The translations under genes and the position numbers were made by a program. This document shows, piece by piece, positions 10,428 through 18,965 of a DNA stretch of 37,837 nt. A model generated the notes under the pieces. The model saw only the letters and a program-made list of their open reading frames with translations. It was not told where the DNA came from and did no database searches. Source of the DNA: an uncultured Pelagibacteraceae bacterium (lineage in GTDB: Bacteria > Pseudomonadota > Alphaproteobacteria > Pelagibacterales > Pelagibacteraceae); assembly GCA_902633515.1 (NCBI GenBank), contig CACPGB010000004.1, forward strand, positions 1 through 37,837. Direction: 5' to 3'. Each line of letters begins with the position of its first letter. The first letter of the stretch is position 1.

Positions 10428-12533
10428 ATGAATTCAACCATCGAAACTATTCTTTTATATACTATAGGCGCAGGATTATTATCTATAGTTTATGGATATT
10501 TAACTGGAAAAAATATTTTAAATTCAAGTGCAGGAAATGCTAAAATGCAAGATATTGCATCAGCAATTCAAATTGGTGCAAAAGCTTATCTAGCAAGACA
10601 ATATAAAACGATTGCCATAGTTGGTGTAGTTGTTTTGATTATTGTAAGTTTTGCTTTTAGTATGCTTGTTGGATTGGGTTATCTTATTGGTGCAACTCTA
10701 TCAGGTATAGCTGGATATGTTGGGATGTTAGTTTCTGTAGAAGCAAATGTAAGAACTGCTGAAGCATCTAAAAAAGGATTGGCTAGCGGCCTATCTGTGG
10801 CTTTTAAATCTGGAGCGGTAACTGGTATGTTGGTTGCTGGTTTAGCATTATTATCAATAGCAGTTTATTATTATTTATTATTAAAATTTAACGTTGATGA
10901 AAGGGAAATTGTTAATGCTCTTGTTGCACTTGGTTTTGGTGCATCATTAATTTCTATTTTTGCAAGACTGGGTGGTGGAATATTCACAAAAGGAGCTGAT
11001 GTAGGAGCTGACTTAGTTGGAAAAGTTGAAGCTGGTATACCAGAGGATGATCCTCGAAATCCAGCTGTAATTGCTGACAATGTGGGTGATAATGTAGGTG
11101 ATTGTGCAGGTATGGCAGCTGATTTATTTGAAACATATGCTGTTACTATTGTTGCTACAATGGTCTTGTCATCTATTTTTTTCCAGGGTGACATGTCAAT
11201 GATGATTTATCCTTTAACTATTGGTGGAGCTTGTATTTTAACATCTATATTAGGCACATTTTTTGTAAAATTAGGTAAAAGTAAAAATGTAATGAATGCT
11301 TTATACAAAGGTTTTGTAGTTTCAGCTATTTCGTCGTTAATAATTCTTTATCCTGTTACTGATTATGTATTAGGTTTAGACAATACATATAACTTAGAAA
11401 ATAAAGTTTTTTCAGGTATGAGTTTATACTATTGTGGGGTAATAGGTTTAGTAATAACAGGCTTATTAATCTGGGTTACTGAATACTACACAGGAACTAA
11501 TTACAGACCTGTTAGAAGTGTAGCTAGTTCATCTACCACAGGTCATGGAACGAATGTTATTCAAGGACTAGCTGTTTCACTTGAAGCTACAGCAATTCCA
11601 GCTTTAATTATTGTTACTGGAATATTAGCGACCAATCATATTGCTGGTCTTTATGGAATTGCAATTGCAGTCACAACTATGTTGGCTTTAGCTGGAATGG
11701 TTGTTGCACTAGATGCTTATGGTCCTGTTACTGATAACGCTGGCGGTATAGCTGAAATGTCTAAATTACCAAATAATGTGAGAAAAACTACAGATGCCCT
11801 TGATGCTGTCGGAAACACAACAAAAGCTGTAACAAAAGGTTATGCTATAGGTTCAGCAGGATTAGGAGCATTAGTTCTTTTCGCAGCATATACAGAAGAT
11901 ATAAAGCACTTTTCTAAAGAAGCAGGATCTGCACTTGAGGGAATTGTTGTTACTTTTGATCTATCAAATCCATATGTTGTCGTTGGTTTATTGATTGGTG
12001 GAATGCTTCCATATTTATTTGGTTCAATGGGTATGCAGGCTGTTGGTAGAGCTGGTGGTGCTGTAGTTGTTGAAGTAAGAAGACAATTTAAAAAATATCC
12101 AGGCATAATGAAGAGAAAACAAAAACCAGATTATGCAAAATTGGTTGATTTATTGACTGTTGCGGCAATTAAAGAAATGATAATTCCATCTTTATTACCT
12201 GTTTTATCTCCAATTGTTTTATATTTTATTATTTTTGCCATTGGAGGACAAGTTGCAGCATTAGCATCAGTTGGTGCAATGTTGCTTGGTGTAATTATCA
12301 CTGGTCTTTTTGTTGCTGTTTCTATGACTGCTGGAGGAGGCGCTTGGGATAATGCAAAAAAATATATCGAAGACGGAAACCATGGTGGAAAAGGATCAGA
12401 AGCTCATAAAGCCGCTGTAACAGGAGATACAGTAGGGGATCCCTATAAAGATACTGCAGGACCAGCAGTTAATCCTATGATTAAGATAACAAATATTGTT
12501 GCCTTACTATTATTAGCTGTTATCGCTGGCTAA
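10428..12533 (+). CDS. hppA: Membrane-bound H+-translocating pyrophosphatase, K+-independent type suggested
   Basis: [70 protein letters not shown]. Confidence 0.97.
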   Translation: MNSTIETILLYTIGAGLLSIVYGYLTGKNILNSSAGNAKMQDIASAIQIGAKAYLARQYKTIAIVGVVVLIIVSFAFSMLVGLGYLIGATLSGIAGYVGMLVSVEANVRTAEASKKGLASGLSVAFKSGAVTGMLVAGLALLSIAVYYYLLLKFNVDEREIVNALVALGFGASLISIFARLGGGIFTKGADVGADLVGKVEAGIPEDDPRNPAVIADNVGDNVGDCAGMAADLFETYAVTIVATMVLSSIFFQGDMSMMIYPLTIGGACILTSILGTFFVKLGKSKNVMNALYKGFVVSAISSLIILYPVTDYVLGLDNTYNLENKVFSGMSLYYCGVIGLVITGLLIWVTEYYTGTNYRPVRSVASSSTTGHGTNVIQGLAVSLEATAIPALIIVTGILATNHIAGLYGIAIAVTTMLALAGMVVALDAYGPVTDNAGGIAEMSKLPNNVRKTTDALDAVGNTTKAVTKGYAIGSAGLGALVLFAAYTEDIKHFSKEAGSALEGIVVTFDLSNPYVVVGLLIGGMLPYLFGSMGMQAVGRAGGAVVVEVRRQFKKYPGIMKRKQKPDYAKLVDLLTVAAIKEMIIPSLLPVLSPIVLYFIIFAIGGQVAALASVGAMLLGVIITGLFVAVSMTAGGGAWDNAKKYIEDGNHGGKGSEAHKAAVTGDTVGDPYKDTAGPAVNPMIKITNIVALLLLAVIAG

Positions 12534-13005
12534 TTTCTTTTCTTTTCTTGGCCCTAACACCTAGAGGATCGTTTATTTTTTGCCTCATACTAGACATAAA
12601 ATCATAAATAAATGAGTTTCTTGCAAAAGTTGCCTCAGTCGTTTCTTCTACGACTTTTATTTTCTGCATATCATCCATATTATAAAAATCTTTTTTTTTA
12701 AGAATACCAAAATTATCAATTTCTAAAACAAGTACATCGTTTTTGAATATTTTCATTCTACCTAAATTTCTTAATTTTGATTGGGTCTGTTTCCTTTCAA
12801 TATATATCCATATATCATTGTCAAATTTACTTCGTGTGGATGGTGTACCTAAAATTTTTCTCACATCATTACTTGTAGATTCATCTATAATTAGTTGTTT
12901 TTGTTTTTTTTCAAGAAAGGGAACGCCATGGTGTTTGACAACCTTTTTAAAAGAACAATTTGTTACTACTAATGTAAAAAAAAATATATATAGTATTTTT
13001 ATCAT
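12520..13005 (-). CDS. bamE: Outer membrane assembly lipoprotein BamE/SmpA family
   Basis: Signal peptide with lipobox-like [52 protein letters not shown]. Confidence 0.85.
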   Translation of the reverse strand: MIKILYIFFFTLVVTNCSFKKVVKHHGVPFLEKKQKQLIIDESTSNDVRKILGTPSTRSKFDNDIWIYIERKQTQSKLRNLGRMKIFKNDVLVLEIDNFGILKKKDFYNMDDMQKIKVVEETTEATFARNSFIYDFMSSMRQKINDPLGVRAKKRKEISQR

Positions 13006-13471
13006 GGCAGAAAATTATATTAATATTTATAACAATTTAATCAATTACTCTAGAAATAAAAAACTATATAGTTCACTAAATAGAGAAGATAATTTTTCTG
13101 ATCGTTTAACATTTTTTCTTATTCACTTTGCTTTCTTTTTGAAAAATTATAAAGACAAAGAAAATAAGGATTTTTTACAAAAAATTTACGATTTTAATTT
13201 TAGACAACTAGAATTAAGTATTCGTGAGATAGGCTATGGTGATCAATCAATAAATAAAAAAATGAAAGTTTATTTAAATTTATTTCATGCTATTGTTTCA
13301 GAAATACACTTTTGGGATGAATTGGATAAAAATGAAAAATTAAAAAAACTATCCTTTTTTTTAGATGATTTTAAAGAAATCAATATTTTGGTTGATTATT
13401 TTGATGATTTTGACCAAAATTTGAAGAAAAAAAATTTGAATTTTTTTTTAAAAAGTGTAATTAGTCCATAA
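13004..13471 (+). CDS. Ubiquinol-cytochrome c chaperone (CBP3)-like family protein; start moved from 12743 to ATG 13004
   Basis: [38 protein letters not shown] resembles PF03981; upstream 87 codons of the tracked ORF are antisense to bamE. Confidence 0.65.
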   Translation: MAENYINIYNNLINYSRNKKLYSSLNREDNFSDRLTFFLIHFAFFLKNYKDKENKDFLQKIYDFNFRQLELSIREIGYGDQSINKKMKVYLNLFHAIVSEIHFWDELDKNEKLKKLSFFLDDFKEINILVDYFDDFDQNLKKKNLNFFLKSVISP

Positions 13472-13473
13472 TT

Positions 13474-13656
13474 ATGGCAGTTCCAAAACGAAAACAAACC
13501 CCATCAAGAACTGGTATGAGAAGGTCTAAGAATATGAAATTCTCATCTAAAAATGTTATTGAAGATAAAAAAACGGGTGAATATAGGTTGTCCCATCATT
13601 TAGATTTAAAGACTGGGATGTATAAAGGCCGTCAAGTTTTAGACCCGGAAGATTAA
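13474..13656 (+). CDS. rpmF: 50S ribosomal protein L32
   Basis: [20 protein letters not shown]...[10 protein letters not shown]. Confidence 0.96.
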   Translation: MAVPKRKQTPSRTGMRRSKNMKFSSKNVIEDKKTGEYRLSHHLDLKTGMYKGRQVLDPED

Positions 13657-13662
13657 TTATAT

Positions 13663-14670
13663 TTGAAAATGTCAGATTTAACTAAAATTGCAGTTGATGC
13701 AATGGGCGGTGATGGATCACCAAAAAAGATCATTGATGGTATAATCCATAATCATAAGTTAAATGGAATGAATTTTTTTATAATCTTTGGTAACCAAAAA
13801 GATATTGAACCCCATATAAATAATAAAATAAATAAAAATTTTTATAAAATAATACATACTGAAAATATCGTAAAAAGCACAGATAGCCCTCTTGAAGCTG
13901 CTAAAAGAGGTAAAAATACGAGTATGTGGTTAGCAATTGAGAGTGTTAAAAATAAAGAGGCAGATATTGTAATATCTGCGGGAAATACAGGTGCATTACT
14001 TGTGATAGCTAAATTAAATTTAAAGATGATAGAAAATATAGATAAACCAGCCTTATCAGCTTTATGGCCAAACAAGAAAGGGTTGAGCGTTGTTTTAGAT
14101 TTAGGTGCTAATATAGAATGTAGTTCAAAAAATTTAGTTGATTTTTCAATCATGGGTGCATCACTTTATAAATCTCTTTATCCCGATGAAACACCTAATA
14201 CAGCTTTACTTAATATTGGTTCTGAGGAATTAAAGGGCAATGAAATTATTAAAGAAACTTTTCAATTACTTAATGAAAAAAAATTAAATAATTTTAATTT
14301 CTCTGGTTACATAGAAGGAAATCAGATTATGGACGGTATTGTAAATGTAATAGTCTCAGATGGCTTTACAGGCAATGTTGCACTTAAAACAGCTGAGGGA
14401 ACAGCAAATTTTATCACAAATGAATTAAAAAAAGTTTTTAAAGGATCTTTATTGGGTAAAGTATCATCAATGTTAAATTATTCAAATTTAAAAAGATTTA
14501 AAAAAAGATTAGATCCAAGATTATATAATGGTGCAATTTTTATTGGATTAGACTCCCCAGTGGTTAAAAGTCATGGTGGAACAGATTACATTGGTTTTTC
14601 AAATTCTCTGGATGTCTGTAGTAAAATTGTTAAGGGAAATTTGATTAACAAAATTAGAGAAAATATTTAA
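13663..14670 (+). CDS. plsX: Phosphate acyltransferase PlsX (start TTG 13663 or ATG 13669)
   Basis: KIAVDAMGGDGSP, DIVISAGNTGALL, VSDGFTGNVALKT, HGGTDYIGF. Confidence 0.96.
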   Translation: MKMSDLTKIAVDAMGGDGSPKKIIDGIIHNHKLNGMNFFIIFGNQKDIEPHINNKINKNFYKIIHTENIVKSTDSPLEAAKRGKNTSMWLAIESVKNKEADIVISAGNTGALLVIAKLNLKMIENIDKPALSALWPNKKGLSVVLDLGANIECSSKNLVDFSIMGASLYKSLYPDETPNTALLNIGSEELKGNEIIKETFQLLNEKKLNNFNFSGYIEGNQIMDGIVNVIVSDGFTGNVALKTAEGTANFITNELKKVFKGSLLGKVSSMLNYSNLKRFKKRLDPRLYNGAIFIGLDSPVVKSHGGTDYIGFSNSLDVCSKIVKGNLINKIRENI

Positions 14671-14673
14671 TTA

Positions 14674-14979
14674 ATGAGAATAAATTTAACAAAAAAAGAT
14701 CTTATCAACGCTGTCTATATGCAGCTTGGGTTTTCTAAACAAATAGCAGAAAATTTAATTGAAGAATTTTTTTCTATAATTGTTACAAATCTTATTGAAA
14801 ATAAAAGTGTAAAAATTTCCAAATTCGGAACATTTTCTATTAGATCCAAAAATCCAAGAATAGGTAGAAATCCGAAAACTAAAGAGAAAAAAGAAATTTC
14901 TAAAAGAAATGTAGTTCTATTCAAGCCCTCTAAAGAATTCAAAAATTTCTTAAATATTACAGGAGATAATGCATCCTAA
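14674..14979 (+). CDS. ihfA: Integration host factor alpha / HU family protein
   Basis: LTKKDLINAVYMQLGFSKQIAENLIEEFF...KISKFGTFSIRSKNPRIGRNPKTKE. Confidence 0.92.
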   Translation: MRINLTKKDLINAVYMQLGFSKQIAENLIEEFFSIIVTNLIENKSVKISKFGTFSIRSKNPRIGRNPKTKEKKEISKRNVVLFKPSKEFKNFLNITGDNAS

Positions 14980-15025
14980 TAACACTTGATAAAAATACTA
15001 TTTTGCAATAAAAAAACTGAGATTT

Positions 15026-15100
15026 GGTCCCTTCGTCTATCGGTTAGGACACGTGGTTTTCATCCTCGAAAGAGGGGTTCGATTCCCCTAGGGACCGCCA
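15026..15100 (+). tRNA. tRNA-Glu (TTC), CCA encoded
   Basis: GGTCCC acceptor pairs GGGACC; T-arm GGGGTTCGATTCCCC; anticodon loop TTTTCAT; ends GCCA. Confidence 0.93.
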
Positions 15101-15105
15101 TAATT

Positions 15106-15354
15106 ATGATATTTTATGTTTATATGCTCAAAAGCATAAATAAGAGAACAACAAAAACATACGTAGGATATACTAATAACCTTGATTTGAGACTTAAAAA
15201 ACATAATTCAGGATTTGGAGCAAAATCAACACGTGGTCGAAAATGGAAAATAATCTATAAGAAAAAATTTTATGATAAAAGTTTAGCTATGTCATTTGAG
15301 TATAAATTAAAAAAAGATAAGATTGAGAGAAAACGACTATTAAGCATAAGTTAA
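15106..15354 (+). CDS. GIY-YIG domain protein (82 aa); true start is ATG 15106, the tracked ORF runs through the tRNA
   Basis: FYVYMLKSINKRTTKTYVGYTNNLDLRLKKHNSGFGAKSTRGRKW. Confidence 0.85.
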   Translation: MIFYVYMLKSINKRTTKTYVGYTNNLDLRLKKHNSGFGAKSTRGRKWKIIYKKKFYDKSLAMSFEYKLKKDKIERKRLLSIS

Positions 15355-15355
15355 A

Positions 15356-17464
15356 ATGAAAATAGCTTCAATACTTCCTTATAAAGAAAATTATACTAAA
15401 CATGGTGCTGGAGCTGTCTCCTTATGGATTAGTGAATTTTTGAGAGATTCCAAGTATAAAAAAGATACTTTTATTTTTGGAAATACACTTAAAAAAAAAT
15501 TTTTAACTAAAAACTACATTAATATTAATATAGAAAATATAAATTCTAAACTACACAGCACTACAAAGAAGTACTCAGAAAAAATTATACGAACAATTAA
15601 AGATTTTGAGTTTGATATAATTGAATTACATAATAGACCGATTATGGTAAAAAGCTTTTTTCAAAGGACTAATTCGAAAATAATTTTATACTTTCATAAT
15701 GACCCAACAACAATGAAAGGAGCTAAAAGTATCGAAGATCGTTTATACTTATTAAAAAATGTAGATAAAATAATCTTTATATCTTCATGGGTTAAAAAAA
15801 AATTTTTTAAAGGTCTGCCAATTTTGTCAGATAATAAAACAAGTATAATATATCATAGCATAGACCCTTTTAAAAAAAAACCTAAGAAAAAAAAACAAAT
15901 TATTTTTGTTGGTAAGCTCAATGAATCTAAAGGATATGATTTGTATTGTAAATCAATGTTTAAGATTTTGAATTTAAATAAAAAATGGCAAGCATTTTCA
16001 ATTGGTGAAGAAAAAAGATTTAAAGATTTTCCAACCCATGAAAGGCATAAAAATCTTGGACAGATAACTCATAAAAGAGTTCTGGACATATTAAGTAAAT
16101 CTGAGATAGCTATAATACCCTCTAGATGGGAAGAGCCATTTGGTCGAACAGCACTGGAGGCATCGTCACGTGGATGTGCAACAATTATTTCTAATTCTGG
16201 TGGCTTAATTGAGACAACAGATCATTCAATAGTTTTAAAAAAATTAGATGTTAAAAACATCGTATCTGAAACTTTAAAGTTAATTAGAAATAATAACTTA
16301 AGAAAAAATATACAATTTAAAAGTAGAAAATTTATTAAACATAAATTAAAAGAAAATTCAAAAAAAATTGATTTAATGAGACTTTCATTATTTCCATTTA
16401 CAAATATTAATATTAATAAGAAAAATAAATTAAGGATATTAAATATTTATAACGTAGCCCAAAAATTAAATCATAGGATTTATAACTTATCTCTTGGTAA
16501 AAAATTTACTAACGGATTTATTAGAAATGGTCACGATGTCATTGAAATAAGTGATCGGGACTATATGAAGCAAAACAAGTCTTTTGGATTTTTTAATTTA
16601 GAAAATAAATTTAATCAATATTTAAAAGAAACTTTTAAAAATTATAATCCAGATTTAATAATTTTTGGACATACTGAGAATATTAATAGCGAAATAATTG
16701 ATGATTTTAGATCTCTTAATAAAAATGTAATAATCTCTCAATGGAATGAAGATCCTTTAATGACTAATTTAACTGAAACTTCAAAAAATATAAATAAATT
16801 AAAAAATTTTATTCCATTAGTTGATCATTCTTTTATTACAACAAATCCAAGTATACTTAATATTTCTAAGAATAGTTTAAAGAATGTTCATTTCTTCATG
16901 ACACCAGTAGATAAAAATATTGAATGTTTTGATGTTTATAAACTCAATCCTACTAATGATGTTTTTTATGCTATGAGCCATGGTGTTAATCGAGGCACTT
17001 TAAAAGATAGAAAAACAGACAATAGAGCAAACTTCTTAAAAAAACTTATAAATAAAAGCAATGGTATTAAATTTGATTTTTATGGTTTTGGTAAACAAGA
17101 GCCAATTTGGGGTAACGATTTTTACAAGTCATTATTAAATTCCAAAATGGCCCTAAATTTGAGTAGAGGTAATCCAACTAAACACTATTCAAGCAATAGA
17201 ATTGCTTCACTTATGGGAAACGGATTGTTAGTTTTCATAGATAAAAAGGTTCAAATGGACTATTTTTTTAACCCAAATGAAATCATTTCATATGATTCTA
17301 TAGATGATCTTGCAAGTAAAATTAAGTATTACAAGATGAATGATAAATTAAGAATAAAAATTGCAAAAAAAGGTAAAGAAAAATACTTTAAATTATTCAA
17401 TGAAACAAAGGTTTGTAAATATATAATTGATAAATCTTTAGGAAAAAAAGCATCTTTAATTTAA
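15356..17464 (+). CDS. Two-domain glycosyltransferase (N-terminal GT4-like, C-terminal second GT/CgeB-like domain)
   Basis: N-half: RWEEPFGRTALEASSRGCATIISNSGGLIET; C-half: KMALNLSRGNPTKHYSSNRIASLMGNGLLVFIDKK. Confidence 0.8.
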   Translation: MKIASILPYKENYTKHGAGAVSLWISEFLRDSKYKKDTFIFGNTLKKKFLTKNYININIENINSKLHSTTKKYSEKIIRTIKDFEFDIIELHNRPIMVKSFFQRTNSKIILYFHNDPTTMKGAKSIEDRLYLLKNVDKIIFISSWVKKKFFKGLPILSDNKTSIIYHSIDPFKKKPKKKKQIIFVGKLNESKGYDLYCKSMFKILNLNKKWQAFSIGEEKRFKDFPTHERHKNLGQITHKRVLDILSKSEIAIIPSRWEEPFGRTALEASSRGCATIISNSGGLIETTDHSIVLKKLDVKNIVSETLKLIRNNNLRKNIQFKSRKFIKHKLKENSKKIDLMRLSLFPFTNININKKNKLRILNIYNVAQKLNHRIYNLSLGKKFTNGFIRNGHDVIEISDRDYMKQNKSFGFFNLENKFNQYLKETFKNYNPDLIIFGHTENINSEIIDDFRSLNKNVIISQWNEDPLMTNLTETSKNINKLKNFIPLVDHSFITTNPSILNISKNSLKNVHFFMTPVDKNIECFDVYKLNPTNDVFYAMSHGVNRGTLKDRKTDNRANFLKKLINKSNGIKFDFYGFGKQEPIWGNDFYKSLLNSKMALNLSRGNPTKHYSSNRIASLMGNGLLVFIDKKVQMDYFFNPNEIISYDSIDDLASKIKYYKMNDKLRIKIAKKGKEKYFKLFNETKVCKYIIDKSLGKKASLI

Positions 17465-17468
17465 AAAT

Positions 17469-18422
17469 CTAAATTTTAATTTTATTAAGTGCGTTATTTT
17501 TAAAAATATTTGCTTCCTTTATATATCTTCTTACCATTTGTGTTGTTTTATGACCTGTCATAGCCATAATACTTCTTTCATCTGCACCAGATTCTGCCGC
17601 GGCCGTAGCAAAACCCGACCTTAGACTATGACCAGCAAAATTTTTATTTTCAATTCCTGATAGATTTAAATATTTTTTCATTATTAAAACTACAGATTGA
17701 TCAGTTAGTCTTTTGTTAGTTAAAGATGATCCTTTAGAAAATTTTCTAAAAATAGGTCCCGATTTAATTTGTGAAATTTCCAACCATTTTTTTATATTTG
17801 TAACTGGACAATAGGTTTCATTAGTGAAGTAGGGCAGTCCTTTTATCATACCCTCGCCAAATTGATCAGTTTTTGATCTTTTAATGGTAATTTTGAGTCC
17901 TTCAGGGACAAATTCCAAATCTTCATGATCAATTGATATAAGTTCTTTTCGTCTAAATCCGCCTCCAAAGCCAACTAATAAAATTGACTTGTCCCTGTAT
18001 TTCTTAATTTCCTGAATTTTTTGTTTATCTATTACATTAATTATTAATTTTAAATGATTGATTAATAATGGTTTTTTACCTTTTTGAATGCTCCCTTTTA
18101 CTCTTCTTATACCCATTAAATTCTCGACAATTATAGGATGTTTTGTATCTAAATAATGCCCTTTAAGCTTATGAACCATACTTATTGACACCAGTCTTCT
18201 TCTCAGAGTACTGATTTTTGAATTTTTCGAAAGATGAGTTAAATATAAAGAAACTACTTTAGGATCAGATGGTAGTGAATTTAACCCATGTTTAAAACAA
18301 AAAGCGGCAAAATCTCTAAAATCTGATTTATAAGCTCTTAAAGTATTATTAGATTTAGAATTTTTTAAATTATTTAAAGTTGCCTCATGCAGCGATTTTA
18401 GATCTGTTGTTAAATTATTCAT
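17469..18422 (-). CDS. Tyrosine recombinase / phage-type integrase
   Basis: Catalytic set visible: GGFRRKELISIDHEDL (Arg), FAGHSLRSGFATAA (HxxR), TGHKTTQMVRRYI (His, Tyr); N-terminal SAM-like domain. Confidence 0.93.
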   Translation of the reverse strand: MNNLTTDLKSLHEATLNNLKNSKSNNTLRAYKSDFRDFAAFCFKHGLNSLPSDPKVVSLYLTHLSKNSKISTLRRRLVSISMVHKLKGHYLDTKHPIIVENLMGIRRVKGSIQKGKKPLLINHLKLIINVIDKQKIQEIKKYRDKSILLVGFGGGFRRKELISIDHEDLEFVPEGLKITIKRSKTDQFGEGMIKGLPYFTNETYCPVTNIKKWLEISQIKSGPIFRKFSKGSSLTNKRLTDQSVVLIMKKYLNLSGIENKNFAGHSLRSGFATAAAESGADERSIMAMTGHKTTQMVRRYIKEANIFKNNALNKIKI

Positions 18423-18425
18423 AAC

Positions 18426-18460
18426 ATTACTATTGATAACAATTAATTATCAATAGTAAT
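18426..18460. repeat. Perfect 14-bp inverted repeat with 7-bp spacer, ATTACTATTGATAA-caattaa-TTATCAATAGTAAT
   Basis: Read directly; 3 bp upstream of the recombinase start codon. Confidence 0.95.
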
Positions 18461-18504
18461 ATATTAAGTGATTTTTAATGTCAATAGTTTAAATATAAAA
18501 TAAT

Positions 18505-18681
18505 ATGGGTTCAGTAGATGGAGAAATTCCAGCAGTATGGTTCCTAATCACATCTGTTGGATTTATTATTTTGAGTTCAATTCAATATAAGAATCACGGA
18601 AAAAGCATTGAAACTATCTTTTTATCTATAATGGCTATTTTGTTTTTGATAAGTTATTTTATATTAGTTTTTAAATCTTAA
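18505..18681 (+). CDS. Small hydrophobic protein, 58 aa, two predicted TM segments (below ORF-track cutoff)
   Basis: MGSVDGEIPAVWFLITSVGFIILSSIQYKNHGKSIETIFLSIMAILFLISYFILVFKS*. Confidence 0.55.
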   Translation: MGSVDGEIPAVWFLITSVGFIILSSIQYKNHGKSIETIFLSIMAILFLISYFILVFKS

Positions 18682-18777
18682 ATTATCCCCAATATTCACA
18701 ACTAATTTTAAAATTTTTAAGAATCAATTATAAAGTGATACATGATTTCTTTTTAATTTGTTATTATGCACTTAATT

Positions 18778-18958
18778 AAGGGGCAACTCTTAACTGGCCG
18801 GTTGGAGAAAAGCCGAGAGGTACAATTCCAAAGGGCAGAAAGCTCTGCAAAGCATCGCTGAACATGCAGAGTGGTGGGCATGGCGGTAGCGCATCAACGA
18901 CGTGCCAAAACAACTGTTCTTTGCACCTTTAAAAAGTGCAAGGAAACAGGTGTTTTTT
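18778..18958 (+). ncRNA. Candidate structured RNA of unassigned family (body about 18781-18906 plus terminator)
   Basis: About 56% G+C by manual count over 126 nt in an otherwise AT-rich window; several complementary segments; no ORF; ends in an intrinsic terminator. Confidence 0.7.
18911..18958 (+). terminator. Intrinsic terminator
   Basis: CTGTTCTTTGCAC / GTGCAAGGAAACAG stem (one bulged A) followed by TTTTTT. Confidence 0.85.
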
Positions 18959-18965
18959 AAAAAAA

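Noticed and set aside
10871-12106. Minus-strand ORFs inside hppA (107 and 88 aa)
   Set aside because: Antisense of a highly conserved gene, Pro/Ser/Ala-rich composition typical of shadow ORFs.
12743-13003. N-terminal 87 codons of the tracked 242-aa ORF
   Set aside because: Entirely antisense to bamE; the conserved-looking protein starts at ATG 13004.
14986-15105. N-terminal part of the tracked 122-aa ORF
   Set aside because: Reads through tRNA-Glu; the GIY-YIG protein starts at 15106.
15026-18460. tRNA-Glu 3' end as attB with a direct repeat near the integrase
   Set aside because: No second copy of the tRNA 3' sequence found by eye around 17465-19700.
10410-18782. Shared CTTAATTAAGG at about 10412 (before hppA) and 18771 (start of the candidate RNA)
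   Set aside because: Palindromic AT-rich 11-mer; two occurrences in an AT-rich genome are not convincing as a regulon motif, though a genome-wide count would settle it.
18778-18958. Identification of the structured RNA as 6S, tmRNA, SRP or RNase P RNA
   Set aside because: Only loose similarity to 6S; no diagnostic motifs for the others. Left unassigned.
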